Shown here: in pieces, positions 47,742 to 59,427 of the stretch | How positions within the stretch are numbered: position 1 is the first letter of the stretch | How the letters are laid out: every line of letters begins with the position of its first letter | NCBI GenBank assembly: GCA_017163975.1 | Contig: JAFFSR010000244.1 | Coordinates: 10,293,501-10,357,500, forward strand | Direction of reading: 5' to 3' | Length of the DNA stretch: 64,000 nucleotides | Origin: Anastatus disparis | Taxonomy: Eukaryota > Arthropoda > Insecta > Hymenoptera > Eupelmidae | Notes under the pieces: model-generated | What the model was told of the DNA's origin: nothing | Seen by the model: only the letters and a program-made list of their open reading frames with translations | Databases searched by the model: none | Made by a program: the position numbers and the translations under genes

Positions 47742-48649
47742 ATAAGGTAAATAATATTTTTAGTCATTGCAAAATAAGTTTTCATAAATTTTCAATAAAA
47801 ATTAAGTTAAAAAAAAAATGCTAAAATAGTTCTAAAATTTAAACAATGCTATGAAAAAGAATTTTAACTCATAGTGGTCTCATTGGATGCAGATGACTCA
47901 AGGCAATTTTTAAATTGATGTAGCTTCCAAAAAATGGTTTTAAATCGAATCTTCCAAGAAATGATTGAAAATGGAATCTTAAACTTCATTCTCACGTAAG
48001 GTTTGAATCGATATGTCAGAACGCAAATGACAACTGTATAAGGGTCAACTAGACTCAGTGTGATTTATACGTAATTTTTAGGAGGTGTGACCATTATGGG
48101 CTGACTAAATTTCTGCAATCTAACACAATTTGTGTACGAAATTTGGAGCAAAAAATATTCAGTTTAAAAAAAAAATTATTCAACGAATACATACGCATAT
48201 ACAGAAATTTTTTATAAACCACGTTTCTTGACTCTCTTATTCTAAATATATGTAAATAAAAAAAATGGAAAAAATTCTATCGATACAAAGCTTTCTTTAT
48301 TTTAAAGTAATGATAAAATAAAAGTAGTTGGTATGTAATTCTAGGTTTCTAAAATATAATCTTTTAATATTTCACGAATATTTAACCGAAATATTATAAC
48401 AATAATGATTAATTAAACTTGATTAGGGCAACAAACGTCATGGAAATTTCAATTACAATAAACGTCTAAATTTTACTTATTATTAATACAACTTTATCAT
48501 CACTTAACAAAGAATTACACACTGAGGACAAATTGATCACTATTAGAGTGATATTTATTTTTAATATCTTATTCCAGGTACTCAAACAGTATTTCCTTAA
48601 TATTGCATATTAAGATTTCATTTCAAAAGATTGGTACACGGAAAATAAG
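47742..48649. other. intergenic DNA, no feature seen
   Basis: The stretch at 47870-48120 is less AT-rich but gives no recognisable protein or repeat. Confidence 0.35.
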
Positions 48650-49120
48650 AGATCGCATGTAACATATATATCCCGAATGGGTGGGTAAAGAAAAAGACCA
48701 TTACGTTGCAGTCTCTATACACTTTTCTAAAAAAAAAGAAGAAGAAGAGTATCGTCCAGCTGAGAAGTATCAACTAAAGGGTATTCAATTATGATCGAAA
48801 AATGAGAACAGCATACGTATACGTGTATATATGTTACATACATAATGTAAAGAGATAGTCGATCGAAATAGCTTTTACTTGCTTCTAATGGGGCTTTGGT
48901 ATACATAGTGCATTGTGTACTCTGCTGCTGTCAAAAAACTCTCTTTCTCTCGCTGGATTTGCTCTAATATATAGAGATAATCGCGCAGGTGCGTTTTCGA
49001 TTTTTAATAGGCGTGCCATCTATTTTATATATACCGTTCTCGATTCCTCGCCTGATTCTTTTATACAAGCTTTCGCTGCACTATCTTTGTTTGAAGATTT
49101 TTATCAAAAGACGATAGTGA
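48650..49120. promoter_or_regulatory. candidate regulatory island
   Basis: Balanced sequence with GAAGAAGAAG and CTCTCTTTCTCTCG tracts. A short (TA)n lies just downstream (49138-49160). Confidence 0.28.
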
Positions 49121-49549
49121 ATATATTTGTATTTTATGCATATATATATATATATATATACACACTCAATTTTAAATATTTATATATACATAAAAATATC
49201 ACAGATGGTTAAAAAATATTCTGAATTTTTAAATTAAAATATTTTGAAATTTTATTTGAAATATTAAAAGTGGTCCATACACGTAAAATAAAAAATTTCG
49301 ATGAAAATCGAAAAAGGGCGGTAACATGATTGAATAACTTCTATATGTTTTACTTCAGTTGAAACTACATTTTGAACAATGTAAAACGAAAAATTAAATT
49401 TTTCAATTTATATATTTTAATACATGTTGTATAAAGTACTTTTATTTCATTTACTGACGTCAATCCAACAAATTTTCATCAATATCATAGCTTCAATTCA
49501 TCGAAAATTCTTTAGACTCTGAAAAACACTTAAACAACGGAAAAATAAT
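49121..49549. other. AT-rich DNA, short (TA)n
   Basis: Only the microsatellite near 49138-49160 is notable. Confidence 0.4.
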
Positions 49550-49880
49550 ATGGATTCTCCGTATAATTTAGTAAAAAAAGGGGTTATAACGCCTATTACT
49601 TCTCCCTACCACAAGCTTTCTCTCTTCTTAACGTTAGAATTTCTTTCTAGCCCCTATAAATTAGCATGGGGGCCATTGTTGCGGTCGCGACAATACGCGG
49701 CCACCTTTTATACAATGGAACTTGTTTTCCATCCAGAATATTTACGCTCGTGCAATCACTGTATAAAAAAAAATATAAGAAAGAAAAAAAAAGGTAAAGC
49801 TGTAACACAGCAGAACAATAGAGAGGACCAGGGTAGCAAAAACGTTACGTAAAATCTCTTTGGTCTTGTGTATGGTATAT
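49550..49880. promoter_or_regulatory. candidate regulatory island with three Sox-type ACAAT motifs
   Basis: The imperfect palindrome ATTGTTGCGGTCGCGACAAT spans 49675-49694, with a further ACAATGG near 49712. Sox proteins bind ACAAT cores and paired sites are common in their enhancers. A 100-codon frame covers the island, but its composition is not convincing and I do not call it a gene. Confidence 0.35.
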
Positions 49881-49959
49881 ATGTACACACGATGAGTAAA
49901 AAGTCTTATGCGAATATAATACATCGACGACTCATTAGTGCGAAATCGGTCAGCATGAA

Positions 49960-49961
<2 letters not shown>

Positions 49962-50029
<68 letters not shown>
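49962..50029. repeat. (TA)34 microsatellite
   Basis: Sixty-eight bases of uninterrupted TA dinucleotides, likely highly variable in length. Confidence 0.98.
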
Positions 50030-50034
<5 letters not shown>

Positions 50035-50141
50035 TATACATATGAGACATTCCACGTCAACTCGTATGTTTAAAAAAATAAAACACACTTAAATCTGGGA
50101 ATATATTCCATTTGGTGTCCAAAATATATTTTAAAAAATTA

Positions 50142-51015
50142 TGGAAACCCATATAGAAATAATTTATGTGAAAAACTGTAAATAATAGTAAATAATTGTA
50201 AATAACTGTTAAAAAATGTAGGAATTGAGACATAAATAATAGTTATTTACAGTTATTTACTATTATTTATTATTAATTACTATTATTTACAGTTATTTAC
50301 AGTTATTAACTGTTATTAACTGTTATTTCCAGTTATTTACAATTATTTACAATTATTTACAGTTTTTTATAATTATTTACAATTATTCATAATTATTTAC
50401 AGTTATTCATAATTATTTACAGTTATTTACATTTTCAAAAATTTTTGAATTAGTGAATAATTTAATGTTATTAATAATTATTTACAATTATTTATAGTTA
50501 TTTACAGTTATTTACAGTTTTTTACAGTTATTTACAGTTATTTATAATTATTTACAACTATTTACAATTTTCCATAGTTTTTTACAATTATTTACAGTTA
50601 TTCACATTTTTAAAAATTTTCGCTTATATATAAAATTATTGAATAAATTCGTGATAATCTTCGAAAATGTAAATAACTGCAAATAATTGTAAAAAACTAT
50701 AAATAATCGTAAATAACTGTAAATAATTGTGAAAAAAGTGAATAAATGTAAATAACTGTAAATAAATATAAATAACTGCAAATAAGTGTAAATAACAGTT
50801 AATAAGTGTAAATAAAAGTTAATAACTGTAAATAAGTGTAAATAACAGTAAATAATTCTAAATAATTGTAAATAACTATTATTTATGTCTCAATTCCCAC
50901 ATTTTTTAACACTTTTCTACAGTTATTTACAGTTATTTACATTTATTTACATTTATTTACAGTTATTAACAGTTATTTACAATTATATCCAAAAATTTTT
51001 TCCATATGGGAATCT
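50142..51015. repeat. 0.87 kb fold-back element built from a 10 bp repeat
   Basis: Outer arms GGAAACCCATATAGAAA and (inverted) GATTCCCATATGGAAAA; then blocks of a 10-mer, GTAAATAACT or its complement AGTTATTTAC, whose orientation flips at mirror positions. A unique 33 bp marker (AGGAATTGAGACATAAATAA and flanks near 50220) returns inverted near 50885 (TTATTTATGTCTCAATTCCC). Two short spacers interrupt the repeats near 50440 and 50610. Fold-back transposons typically have such repeat-filled arms. Confidence 0.78.
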
Positions 51016-51362
51016 AAGTGAAAGAGGCGCATACTTAAAGGTTATAAAATATTTCGACTTTTTTAAATTTTTGGTTTCATTAAATTTCTAAATAAATTTT
51101 TCATTCGAAAACTATCACCTTTTGGTAAAAACTTAATAGAATATTTTTTCTTAGAAATAACATGTTAAATCGGAATTTTCTTAAGAGCATGCTGGAGCAA
51201 ATTCGATACCGACCGAGAATCGAAAATCCGTTGTTTAATTTTCTCCTACTATACGTAATAAAATGCATTACGTATAAATTTTAAATACAATCACGAAATT
51301 TATTTCTCTAATATTCCGCTCGCCAAAAATAATTTAAGAAAATTTAAAAAAATTTTATACTA

Positions 51363-52765
51363 AGGTAGTGGAACCAATCACTGATCGGGGACCAAATACT
51401 GATAATTTTGTAACAAAAATTTATTTTAAAATAGTTTTAAGATTTTTTTTTACTAAAAAGAAATTATATTTAATAAATAAAGCATTGATAAACTTATTTT
51501 AAAAGTTTTTATGCTCACTCAGTTTGTCAAATTTGAAAAAAAAATTCATGAAAATCGTCTGTTACGTTTCATGTGTTTGCACGAGCAACAGCTTAAGCAA
51601 TGGCGGAAGAACAGTGAGTGGACTTAATGCATTTTTTCTTTGCTTTTGAGTGATATTTTCATTAAAGGGATTCTTTAAACATAAATTAAAGCATTAAAAT
51701 GGCAAAATTAAAAGAGGTACGAATTTATTTATACAACTAAGCCTTATTTATTTTAATGATTATCAATTGGTTACTTAAATTATACAGGGAACCTATTATT
51801 GATAATCGAATCTCTAATGATTTTTTCAAGTTATTTTAAAAGAAATAAAATATTTATAAAGTTAAATTAATTATATTTATTATTTCATTGGTTTTTTCTA
51901 GAAAAAACAGTACAAAGAAAAACATAATGATTCCGATATGGAAAAAGCTGTAAATGAGGTTAGGAGAGGAGTTAAAGTAAGACAAGCTAGTAAAACATTA
52001 TACACAAAAAGTAAAGGATATTTACGTTTGAAAACTCATCAGAAGAAAAACGATCATTATTAGAAGCTCAGACTAAACAATTAGATTTAGAGATTGTTGA
52101 AAATTTGTCATGTAAAAATCAATTGGTAAAACAAAATAAAACTTTGATTTCAGAAGAAAAAATAATTAGAGATAAATTAAAGAATATCAAGCCTAAAAAA
52201 ATAATTGAAAAATAAAAAGTAGACTGATTAAAAAAAATGTAATTTATTACAAATTTTATAGTTTTAAGCAGTAACTATGCACTATTTTTGAGTATTTTAA
52301 TAATGAATCGTTTTCCTTGTATTCATGAATGTATACATACTTAAATTATATTTAAATATGTTGTTTAAAGCTGCAATTTTAGTTTCAATTATTATTATTT
52401 AATATAAAATTTAATATCTGTACAAGATTTAACTTTATAAGATAAAGTTATTTTAAAAAATAAATGAATTTATGCATCCTAGTTTCCAGAATTTAATGTT
52501 ATCAATAAATGGTTCTTCCCTTGATTAATAATTGGTTCCTAACCTAAAATGCTGATCAATAATTGGTTCTTACAATGCTTAAAATAAAATAGAAACTCAA
52601 AAATATTTATTGCATAAAATGAATAAAATTAATTATTTTCGCGATAAATAAGTACTATATTTTCTAACAAAATAGGTTTTATATAATTTTATTTATTAAA
52701 AATTAAATTATTTGTATTTTTATTCAAGCTTTTCCTTAAATGATCAATAATTGGTTCCACTACCT
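51363..52765 (+). mobile_element. 1.4 kb pogo-type element with TIR AGGTAGTGGAACCAAT
   Basis: Left AGGTAGTGGAACCAAT and right ATTGGTTCCACTACCT are perfect inverses next to TA (51361-51362, 52766-52767). A GGAACCAATTATTGATCA-like motif recurs inside near 51383, 51789, 52525 and 52552, as expected of transposase-binding sites. It encodes a short helix-turn-helix protein but no catalytic domain. Confidence 0.82.
51699..52063 (+). CDS. short psq-type helix-turn-helix protein of the pogo element, catalytic domain lost
   Basis: Two exons, 51699-51716 and 51902-52063 (donor GAG|GTACGA, acceptor TTTTTTCTAG), join to a 59-residue protein that starts MAKLKEKKQYKEKHND and contains MEKAVNEVRRGVKVRQASKTL, the pattern of the psq/CENP-B N-terminal helix-turn-helix of pogo transposases. 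After the stop a second frame (52035 on, SSEEKRSLLEAQTKQLDLE ... EKIIRDKLKNIKPKK) resembles a charged coiled-coil tail, so one shift separates them. The DDE catalytic domain is absent, so the element cannot move by itself. The product might bind the element's ends; that is inference. Confidence 0.5.
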
Positions 52766-52999
52766 TACAGCTGTTTATTAAACTCTAAGTACTGTTACTT
52801 ACTTTTTGTTTAAAATATGGTGAATTTTATGAAAAAAACGTCTAATATACAATCATGTATGCATAAAAAATTGCGCTCGATAACAATTTCTTTTGAAAAC
52901 AGTATAATTATTTTATTTATGATAAAATAACATTTTCACTTCGCGGTCGGTAATGAAATCTGCTCCGGCTTACTCCTGAATTAGAATATGTAAATAGAA

Positions 53000-53192
53000 G
53001 AGGTCTTTAGTAGCTCACTCGGTAGAGCGATGGATTCGTAATCTCGAGATTCCAAGTTTGAATCCCGCTCTCGGTCGATTTATGCAAGCACCACTGTATG
53101 TGCTTTATTTCATAAACATACTGAAAAACCTCCGTCGCTAATTAGCATCTTAACGATAGCATAAATACAGCGACGTTAAATACAAAAAAAAA
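53000..53192 (+). repeat. tRNA-derived SINE, copy 8
   Basis: Full-length plus copy. A box GTAGCTCACTCGG, B box AAGTTTGAATCCC (one change from the usual), tail AGCGACGTTAAATAC and an A-run. Confidence 0.88.
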
Positions 53193-54529
53193 GAATGTTT
53201 GTAATCTCGTTGGTGGTAGTCACATGGTTTGGTTGGCTTTAGTTTTCAATTTTTTTATAAACTATAAATGAACTGTGTCGACAACGAGAGAGGTTTCTGA
53301 AAACTTTTTAACTTTCAAAATTCTAATTCCCAAAAGAAAATGCTCTCATGCAGTTTTTATAAAAATTAATGCTTTTTCGTGGATGAAAAATCAGAAATTT
53401 TATAAAGCGACCAAATATGACTGTTTTTAAATGTTTTCGCAAAATTAAATAACTTAACAATTTTCCACGTTTGGAACTTTAGCCACTTTTTTTATAATTT
53501 ATGAAAACAAAAAAATGAGTTATTGAACAGCAATTTTATCCTGAGTGGATTTTGGATTTAGTGTATAATATTTTTGATCAATCAGAAATTAATTTCAAAT
53601 CGTTTTTTTAAATATAGCTAAAATCTTAAGTTTTTCAACGCTTTATCATTTTTTATCACTTAGACCTTGACCTCTAAATATTTTATTTTATGTTTTGGAT
53701 ACTAATTTAAATATATTCCCATACTTATAGCGATTTTAATTTTTCATTGGACGAGTTGACGTAAAATGTCTCATATACATGTTTTATAGTATTAAGATAT
53801 ATTTGCGGAAGAAAATTATGCTCTGCTTTAATATTATTTAAAAGTTTTGATTATATTTTTATTTTATATTTTATTTTGCTGTAGGAAAATGTTTTGGTCC
53901 AACCCTAGTGAATGTTTGTTCGTTAATTTAAAAAGAATAAGTTTTAAGGAATAAAGAAGATGGATGTTTAAATTATGATTTTTTTAATGTCCTTAATTGA
54001 CTAATACAGATTAAGTAAAATTTAAAAGCAATGTTATTTTTATATGAAAAATTGACGCTATTAGGACGTTATTAAGCATAAATTACAGATATTTTGATTG
54101 AATAATAAAATGAAATTAAAATTGCAAGTATCGTAATAAAATACCAACATTAAAAATAAAATCAGTTTCAATTAAAAAAAAAATTGTAGGTACATCTATG
54201 GATGGAACCAGTTTAAGTACTTGATTTTATATAAAAAATTTTACAAGTCTTTACAAGTCACGAACAAATAAAAATCTAACATAATTCCTTATGTTTAGTT
54301 TAATGAATGCTTTACACGATTAGATTTATTAAACATATTACTAAAATCAGTAAATGAACATGTATAATTGTTACAAAAAGTTAATAGTGTAAATAACACT
54401 TAAAAAATTATTTTATCTGAATAATCCCAAATTAAATATACTCGTACCTTTTATAATTTTAAAAAATTTCATTCAAACATAAGGGAAACTCAAACATTTT
54501 AAAATTACAATCTTTCGCTCTTCCTTAAC
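53193..54529. other. AT-rich intergenic DNA, no feature seen
   Basis: Nothing supported. Confidence 0.38.
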
Positions 54530-54870
54530 TGAAAAAATAAAAATCACACCTATATAACGTCGCGACATTGAGTATATAAATATACTTGGAAAATATAAGG
54601 GTTCGTACTTTTTAGTTAGTCGTGTGGTATTTAATTGGCGTGAAAATAAAATGCAGTAGGGGCTGATATTTCTTTTTCTCTTTTTTTTTTTACTTTGCGC
54701 ACGACTGAGCTTTTTAGATTGCGAGAAAAAAGACATTGAGTTGTGTAGGCGCGAGATGAGTGCCAACACGTTAAAACAAAATGTCCTGATGCGGATAAAG
54801 AATCGTTACGAGTGCTGAAGTAGCAAAAAAAAAAATGAGTTATATATATGAAATTTTTAATATAGTGCAG
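54530..54870. promoter_or_regulatory. candidate regulatory island
   Basis: Balanced block (ATATAACGTCGCGACATTG, TTGCGCACGACTGAGC). The two overlapping minus-strand frames of about 98 codons are Phe/Ser/Lys-rich and unconvincing. Confidence 0.25.
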
Positions 54871-55085
54871 GAGTAGGCTTAGGTTTTTGATCAAAAGAAT
54901 TTTTATAATGTATTTAAATCTTTGATGCAATTTGAAATTTACTTAAAATTTGAAGTGCATCAAAATTATTATATGCTTTGATTATATGGTTAATTAAATA
55001 CTTTTTTAAATCAAACAATAGTTGAATTTATTTATACAATTCTAAAGTCTTTTTATTAAATATTTTTAAATTTCTTTTGTTCCAG

Positions 55086-55193
55086 CAACATCGCTACATT
55101 TTACGTTTGTGGAATGATTTACATGTGAATTATAATCCTGATAATTTGCTTAAAAGTTGCTTTGAATATTGGAATTTGATTGATTCATCTTAA
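55086..55193 (+). CDS. possible terminal exon of an unidentified gene
   Basis: A good acceptor (TCTTTTGTTCCAG, ends 55085) is followed by exactly 36 codons to TAA: QHRYILRLWNDLHVNYNPDN and then LLKSCFEYWNLIDSS. The residue mix (Trp, His, Cys, Tyr, Pro) is unlike AT-driven noise. AATAAA overlaps the stop (55193-55198), as in a compact last exon. I do not recognise the family and find no upstream exon on this strand, so it may be a decayed gene fragment or the end of a gene with distant exons. Confidence 0.33.
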   Translation, partial: QHRYILRLWNDLHVNYNPDNLLKSCFEYWNLIDSS

Positions 55194-55198
55194 ATAAA

Positions 55199-55977
55199 TA
55201 ATTTTTTGGTCACTTCTCAAAATTGATCTCATGAAAATTGATAATTTTCGTACCTTGTCTCATTATTATAATCCAGAATTTTACCATTTTTAAATATGTT
55301 TTTTAACCAGCCAATTAGATCTTTGATGTATGATAGACCAACGCACGATTAAGTTCGCATAAAAACTGATAATAACTTCTTGCCAAATTTAGATTCTCAA
55401 ACAATTATATATTCTAAAATCTTAATGATAATATTTATACAGATAATCAAATTTTTTTGGGCATCTGTAAAGTTTAAAATTCAGATATTACAAAATCAGA
55501 GATATATACAAATCTACAGACATGCACTCACAAAAAGTTGATGAATCAAATATCAAAGTACTTTACGGCCATTCTAATCCATTAATCTAAAATTCAAATT
55601 TCGAAAATCCGAATTTTCGAATCACTGAAAAATTGGTAATTCTCAAACAAATGTCATGAGTTTGAAAATTCAAACGAAATCAAATGATGAATAATTATAA
55701 ATTATCAATTTGATTCACGAATTTTCTCAAATTTAGTCAAAATTTTATGTCATATACTTTTTCACGAGCACCAGTTCATATCTCGGTTCATATAAACACA
55801 GTTGGTTGTTTCGTAACATCAGAATTAGGTAGTTATCGTTATTGATTTCACCTGACAGCTTTTTTCTACTATATTAATAAATTTTTCCTATCACTATTAT
55901 ACACATACGTTCAAATTTGAGCATAAGAATACCTAAAGCCATGAAAACTATCATGAAAAATTTGTATTGAAAGAAAT
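55199..55977. other. AT-rich intergenic DNA, no feature seen
   Basis: Nothing supported. Confidence 0.4.
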
Positions 55978-56196
55978 ATTACAGAAAAATTACAATAGTC
56001 TATCGTAGCTTTGTTACAGACTTTTAGTATAACCAGAAATTACCATTGTAGATGGTAAAATTTGCTTGAAATGTCATAAAAACTCTTTATAATTTTAGTA
56101 AATTTTACCATTTAGTATGGTAATTTTTAGCTAAAATTATAATCCATGACAGCGTTAATACATTGTAATTTTTACTATGAAATTTTTCTCAGTGTA
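55978..56196. mobile_element. about 220 bp MITE with long inverted arms, right end CTCAGTG
   Basis: AAATTACCATTGTAGATGG and TAAAATTTGCT face their complements AGTAAATTTTACCATT and AGTATGGTAATTTTTAGC, and AAAAATTACAAT at the left faces ATTGTAATTTTT at the right. The right end AAATTTTTCTCAGTG next to TA is the same terminus as in the 1.17 kb element at 44.6 kb, so the two may share a transposase. Confidence 0.65.
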
Positions 56197-56289
56197 TGAA
56201 ATATATAAAAGTTGAATAATAACAATCATATAATAATTAAAACGATCGAATAAGAAATAAGAGGTTGAAAAAAATATAAAATACATACA

Positions 56290-56800
56290 GACAGAGTAAA
56301 AAGTAGGAAAAAGAAAAAAACACTGAAGTAGAAAAGAAAAAAGAAAGATAGAAAAAAAGAAGAATATGAGAAAAGAGAATAACACGAAAGCGGGGGAGAG
56401 TTGCGTTCTAGCGTAACGAAGGTAATTTTATTCCTCTCGGGTAGGAGTTAAAGCTTTTCCTCGACTACAGAAAAGTAAAAGAGAGAAAGAAGTAATGATA
56501 AGGGGGTAAGGTAGAAAACGAGCGAAGAGCAAACGAGCTCTCATATATATATACTGGAGTAAGAGAGGCGCTTTTGCACCATATAACCAGAAGGAAAAGG
56601 ACGACAAAGAGGGAATATATGAAGGAAAAAAGGCCATTCTAACAACGAGTTGTGTCAAGTTTTACCAAGAGAAAAAAAAAGAGAGGAAAAAAATAAGGAT
56701 AGAGAAGAATTTTTAAAATAACAAACTGTAGTTTCAACTACAAAGAAAAAGGCAATGAAGTTCTAGAAAAGAGAGAAAGATGAAAAAAATAGAGTTAACG
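56290..56800. promoter_or_regulatory. purine-rich candidate regulatory island
   Basis: Long AG-rich strand with GGGGGAGAG, GAGCGAAGAGC and GAGAGAAAG tracts, similar to the other GAGA islands. Frames on the minus strand are low-complexity. Confidence 0.27.
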
Positions 56801-58399
56801 ATGTTGTCGATTCGTTAATGTTTTCTTTACATTTGTGTTTTATCTAACCTTTACCACTTGTTTTTTTAATTATTTTATTTGTTACGTATTTTTGAAATTA
56901 TAACAAGTTTAATTAATGCAATGAGTCTAATGTAAATATTCTAAAGTTTTGTAAACGCTAAAGTGAAATTTTATTTCGAGGGTTGAATAATTGGAATATC
57001 AATGACGTTAAAAGGTGCTATTTTGGTGATAATCAACAAAGGAGGTTTTACAACATTGTTTTTATTAAAATTTTTATGTTATTACTAATTAGACGAATAT
57101 AATTCAATTGTGAACAATCAAACAATTTTGTAAGATAAAATTTTTTAATGTAGCTGAAATAGTAAAATCTATGCCAAGATAACCCATTTTATACAGCGTC
57201 ATAAAGACAACACGTTTGATCATCTCATTATCGATTTTTTATAGGTAAATTACGAACATGCTTAAAAATACTCGTGTTGCCTGTTACCTTTTTTTCTGTT
57301 ACAGAATGTCTGTAGATCATTTTCAACAGATCATTTTATTAGTAAAAATGGAACACTGTAATATAGAGATATTTTTAAAACTTTTGGATTAAAAATAAAA
57401 AATTTGGAAATCTATAATGTCGGTATTTTACTTTCCTTGAGTAATATTCATTTGAAAATGAAGAAATTAAGAAATAAAAGTTCTATCTGTTGTATGAGGA
57501 ATAAAAAATTTATACCATTTATATCTAAGTATTAAATAATTTGGCTGCAGATCAGTAAGAAATATAATATCTGAATATAATATTGTTTCATTTGGCAGTA
57601 AAGCTATTAAATTTAACCTAGAAAATAAATCTTAGTATAACTTTATACATAATACATCATATGATATCCAAGAATCAGTTTTGTTGTTTTAGTTTTAAAT
57701 TTGATATTACTGAAATAAAATCTAAATCTCTATTATTTTTTGTATAGAACCATTTTTAACGATATAAGGTAAAAGTTTTAAGCTTTAAATATTACACTCT
57801 TAGTTCACAAAAATAGAATTTTGAATCAAAAGTGTGGGCCTCTTTGCACTAAAAATAATTTTGTAGAAGTCTGTGCAATCCAAAAATTTTTCAATTCAGA
57901 TCCTAGAAGAAAATCTTTTAGTTTCCAAAAGGAATCGGTTAAAATTAAAAAGAATACCTTTTCCAGTTATTGAATTAATTTGACATTTACGCTGTTGTAC
58001 TATGTTATAGTTCAAACAGAATTCTGTTAGAACCAAGCAGAAATAGATTCAAATTAAGTAAACATTTATCAAATAGATTTTATTTTTATATTTCGTCAGC
58101 AAGTAAGAAGATTGTCTTTGAGCTTTGGTAATAGCTCCGATCAGATCCTTTTTTGAATTGTTAAGAAAAATTATGCCAGTTTTAAACAACATAACTTTTA
58201 TATTTAGTAAATTAAAGAAAAGAAAATAATATAAATTAAATATGTTTAAATTTTTTAATCTTAATAAATTAGCTTTCTATTAATAAATAATTAATATACA
58301 TTTCGAATCACATCACCTGTATAAAATTACACTAAAACAATAACCGCCTTCGTCGTATTTCTCAATGTTCTAAAATATGCAAATCAATTTTGTAGATTG
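56801..58399. other. AT-rich intergenic DNA; one weak exon candidate near 57303
   Basis: A good acceptor (TTTTTTTCTGTTACAG, ends 57304) precedes a 27-codon frame MSVDHFQQIILLVKMEHCN ending in TAA. Too short and unrecognised to call. The remainder is featureless. Confidence 0.25.
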
Positions 58400-58850
58400 C
58401 AAGTATATCATCGTTTCTGAACAAAGACGTCATCGTGAGCTCTGATATGATTTCAGTAATAATCATCTTTTGCACGAGTAAGAGGGATTAATGATCATCT
58501 CAACTCGAGTTACTATAGCAATGTTTTCTCTTTTCGCCTAGTGCCAAGAGAGATAAGTGATACACATATAAATTACATACCTGAATGCACATCGTTCATA
58601 CATGTGAGTTGAACGAGCTTTTGTGTATCATATGTAACTAGTGCCACACATGGCCCCTTCAGAGGGATATATAAATTTAATTGTGTATTCATGAATGTAA
58701 TAGGACGCACATGCTTATATACACGTTGTCACATCAACTGATTCGAGCATAAATTTCGATTGAGTATGATTGATCTCAGCAAGGCGTATAGTGCTCGAAG
58801 CAGGTGCAAGGGATTATTTGGACTAAGGTGGATATAGAGCTTTGTATTTA
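58400..58850. promoter_or_regulatory. candidate regulatory island with homeodomain sites
   Basis: Balanced block with AGGGATTAATGATCATC near 58482 (GGATTA and TAATGATC cores) and GACGTCATCGTGAGCTC near 58427. No coding signal. Confidence 0.32.
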
Positions 58851-59425
58851 GAAATGAATTTTTATAGCAATGGTTGACTGAGTTACAAGATTATCCGTGC
58901 AGACATGAAAAATAAGAAGAAACAAAAATTGTTTGCTAATTTCTACTAGACTGTTAAATTTAAAGCTAAAAATATTTTAAAGTTATGTTATTCCATTTTT
59001 ATTATTCAAATTATGTTCTAATTTTTTTCATTGATGGAGTGGCCAATATTTTGATATTAACACAAGTGTTATATAAACACTTAGTCTCTGGTGTAAAACT
59101 ATTTTCAATTTTATCAAGATAATACTATATAAATATTTCTTTTTAAATTAATAATCTAAACTAAAATATCATAAAAATATTTTTGAAATGATTTCGTTTT
59201 TTCATGTGAATAGCAGTGTATAAGATATTGAAAATTGTAACATAGTAATATTTAATATAGTTACAAATATAAAAATATTGTAATAATCATATAATTATAT
59301 AATAATTACATAATTAATATTGATAGATAGAATGTCAATTTATTATGTATCTGTATAACTTATAATAAATATGCGATCAAATTACTTTTTATCATATGTA
59401 TGGGTAACACCAACGAACATAGAAA
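58851..59425. other. AT-rich intergenic DNA, no feature seen
   Basis: Nothing supported. Confidence 0.4.
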
Positions 59426-59427
59426 TA

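Larger units (their letters stand above)
51179..52979. mobile_element. TTAA-type element, split by a pogo-type insertion
   Basis: The left end TTAAGAGCATGCTGGAGCAA continues to TACCGACCGAGAA, and the inverted right end reads TTCAGGAGTAAGCCGGAGCA and continues to TACCGACCGCGAA. Without the insertion it would be about 390 bp. Its GAGCATG start is shared with the 411 bp elements and resembles that of the 248 bp palindrome, suggesting one mobilising transposase. The right TTAA has decayed. Confidence 0.68.

Noticed and set aside
49550..49852. 100-codon plus-strand frame
   Set aside because: Unrecognised, ends in a Lys run made by an A-tract, and lies in a composition island better explained as noncoding.
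49868..50092. Frames with alternating Ile-Tyr
   Set aside because: Translation of the (TA)34 microsatellite.
50142..51015. CRISPR array
   Set aside because: Repeat units are 10 bp, contiguous and without spacers, and the organism is a eukaryote.
57305..57388. 27-codon terminal exon after a good acceptor
   Set aside because: Too short and unrecognised; acceptor-like tracts are common in T-rich DNA, so it is only mentioned in passing.
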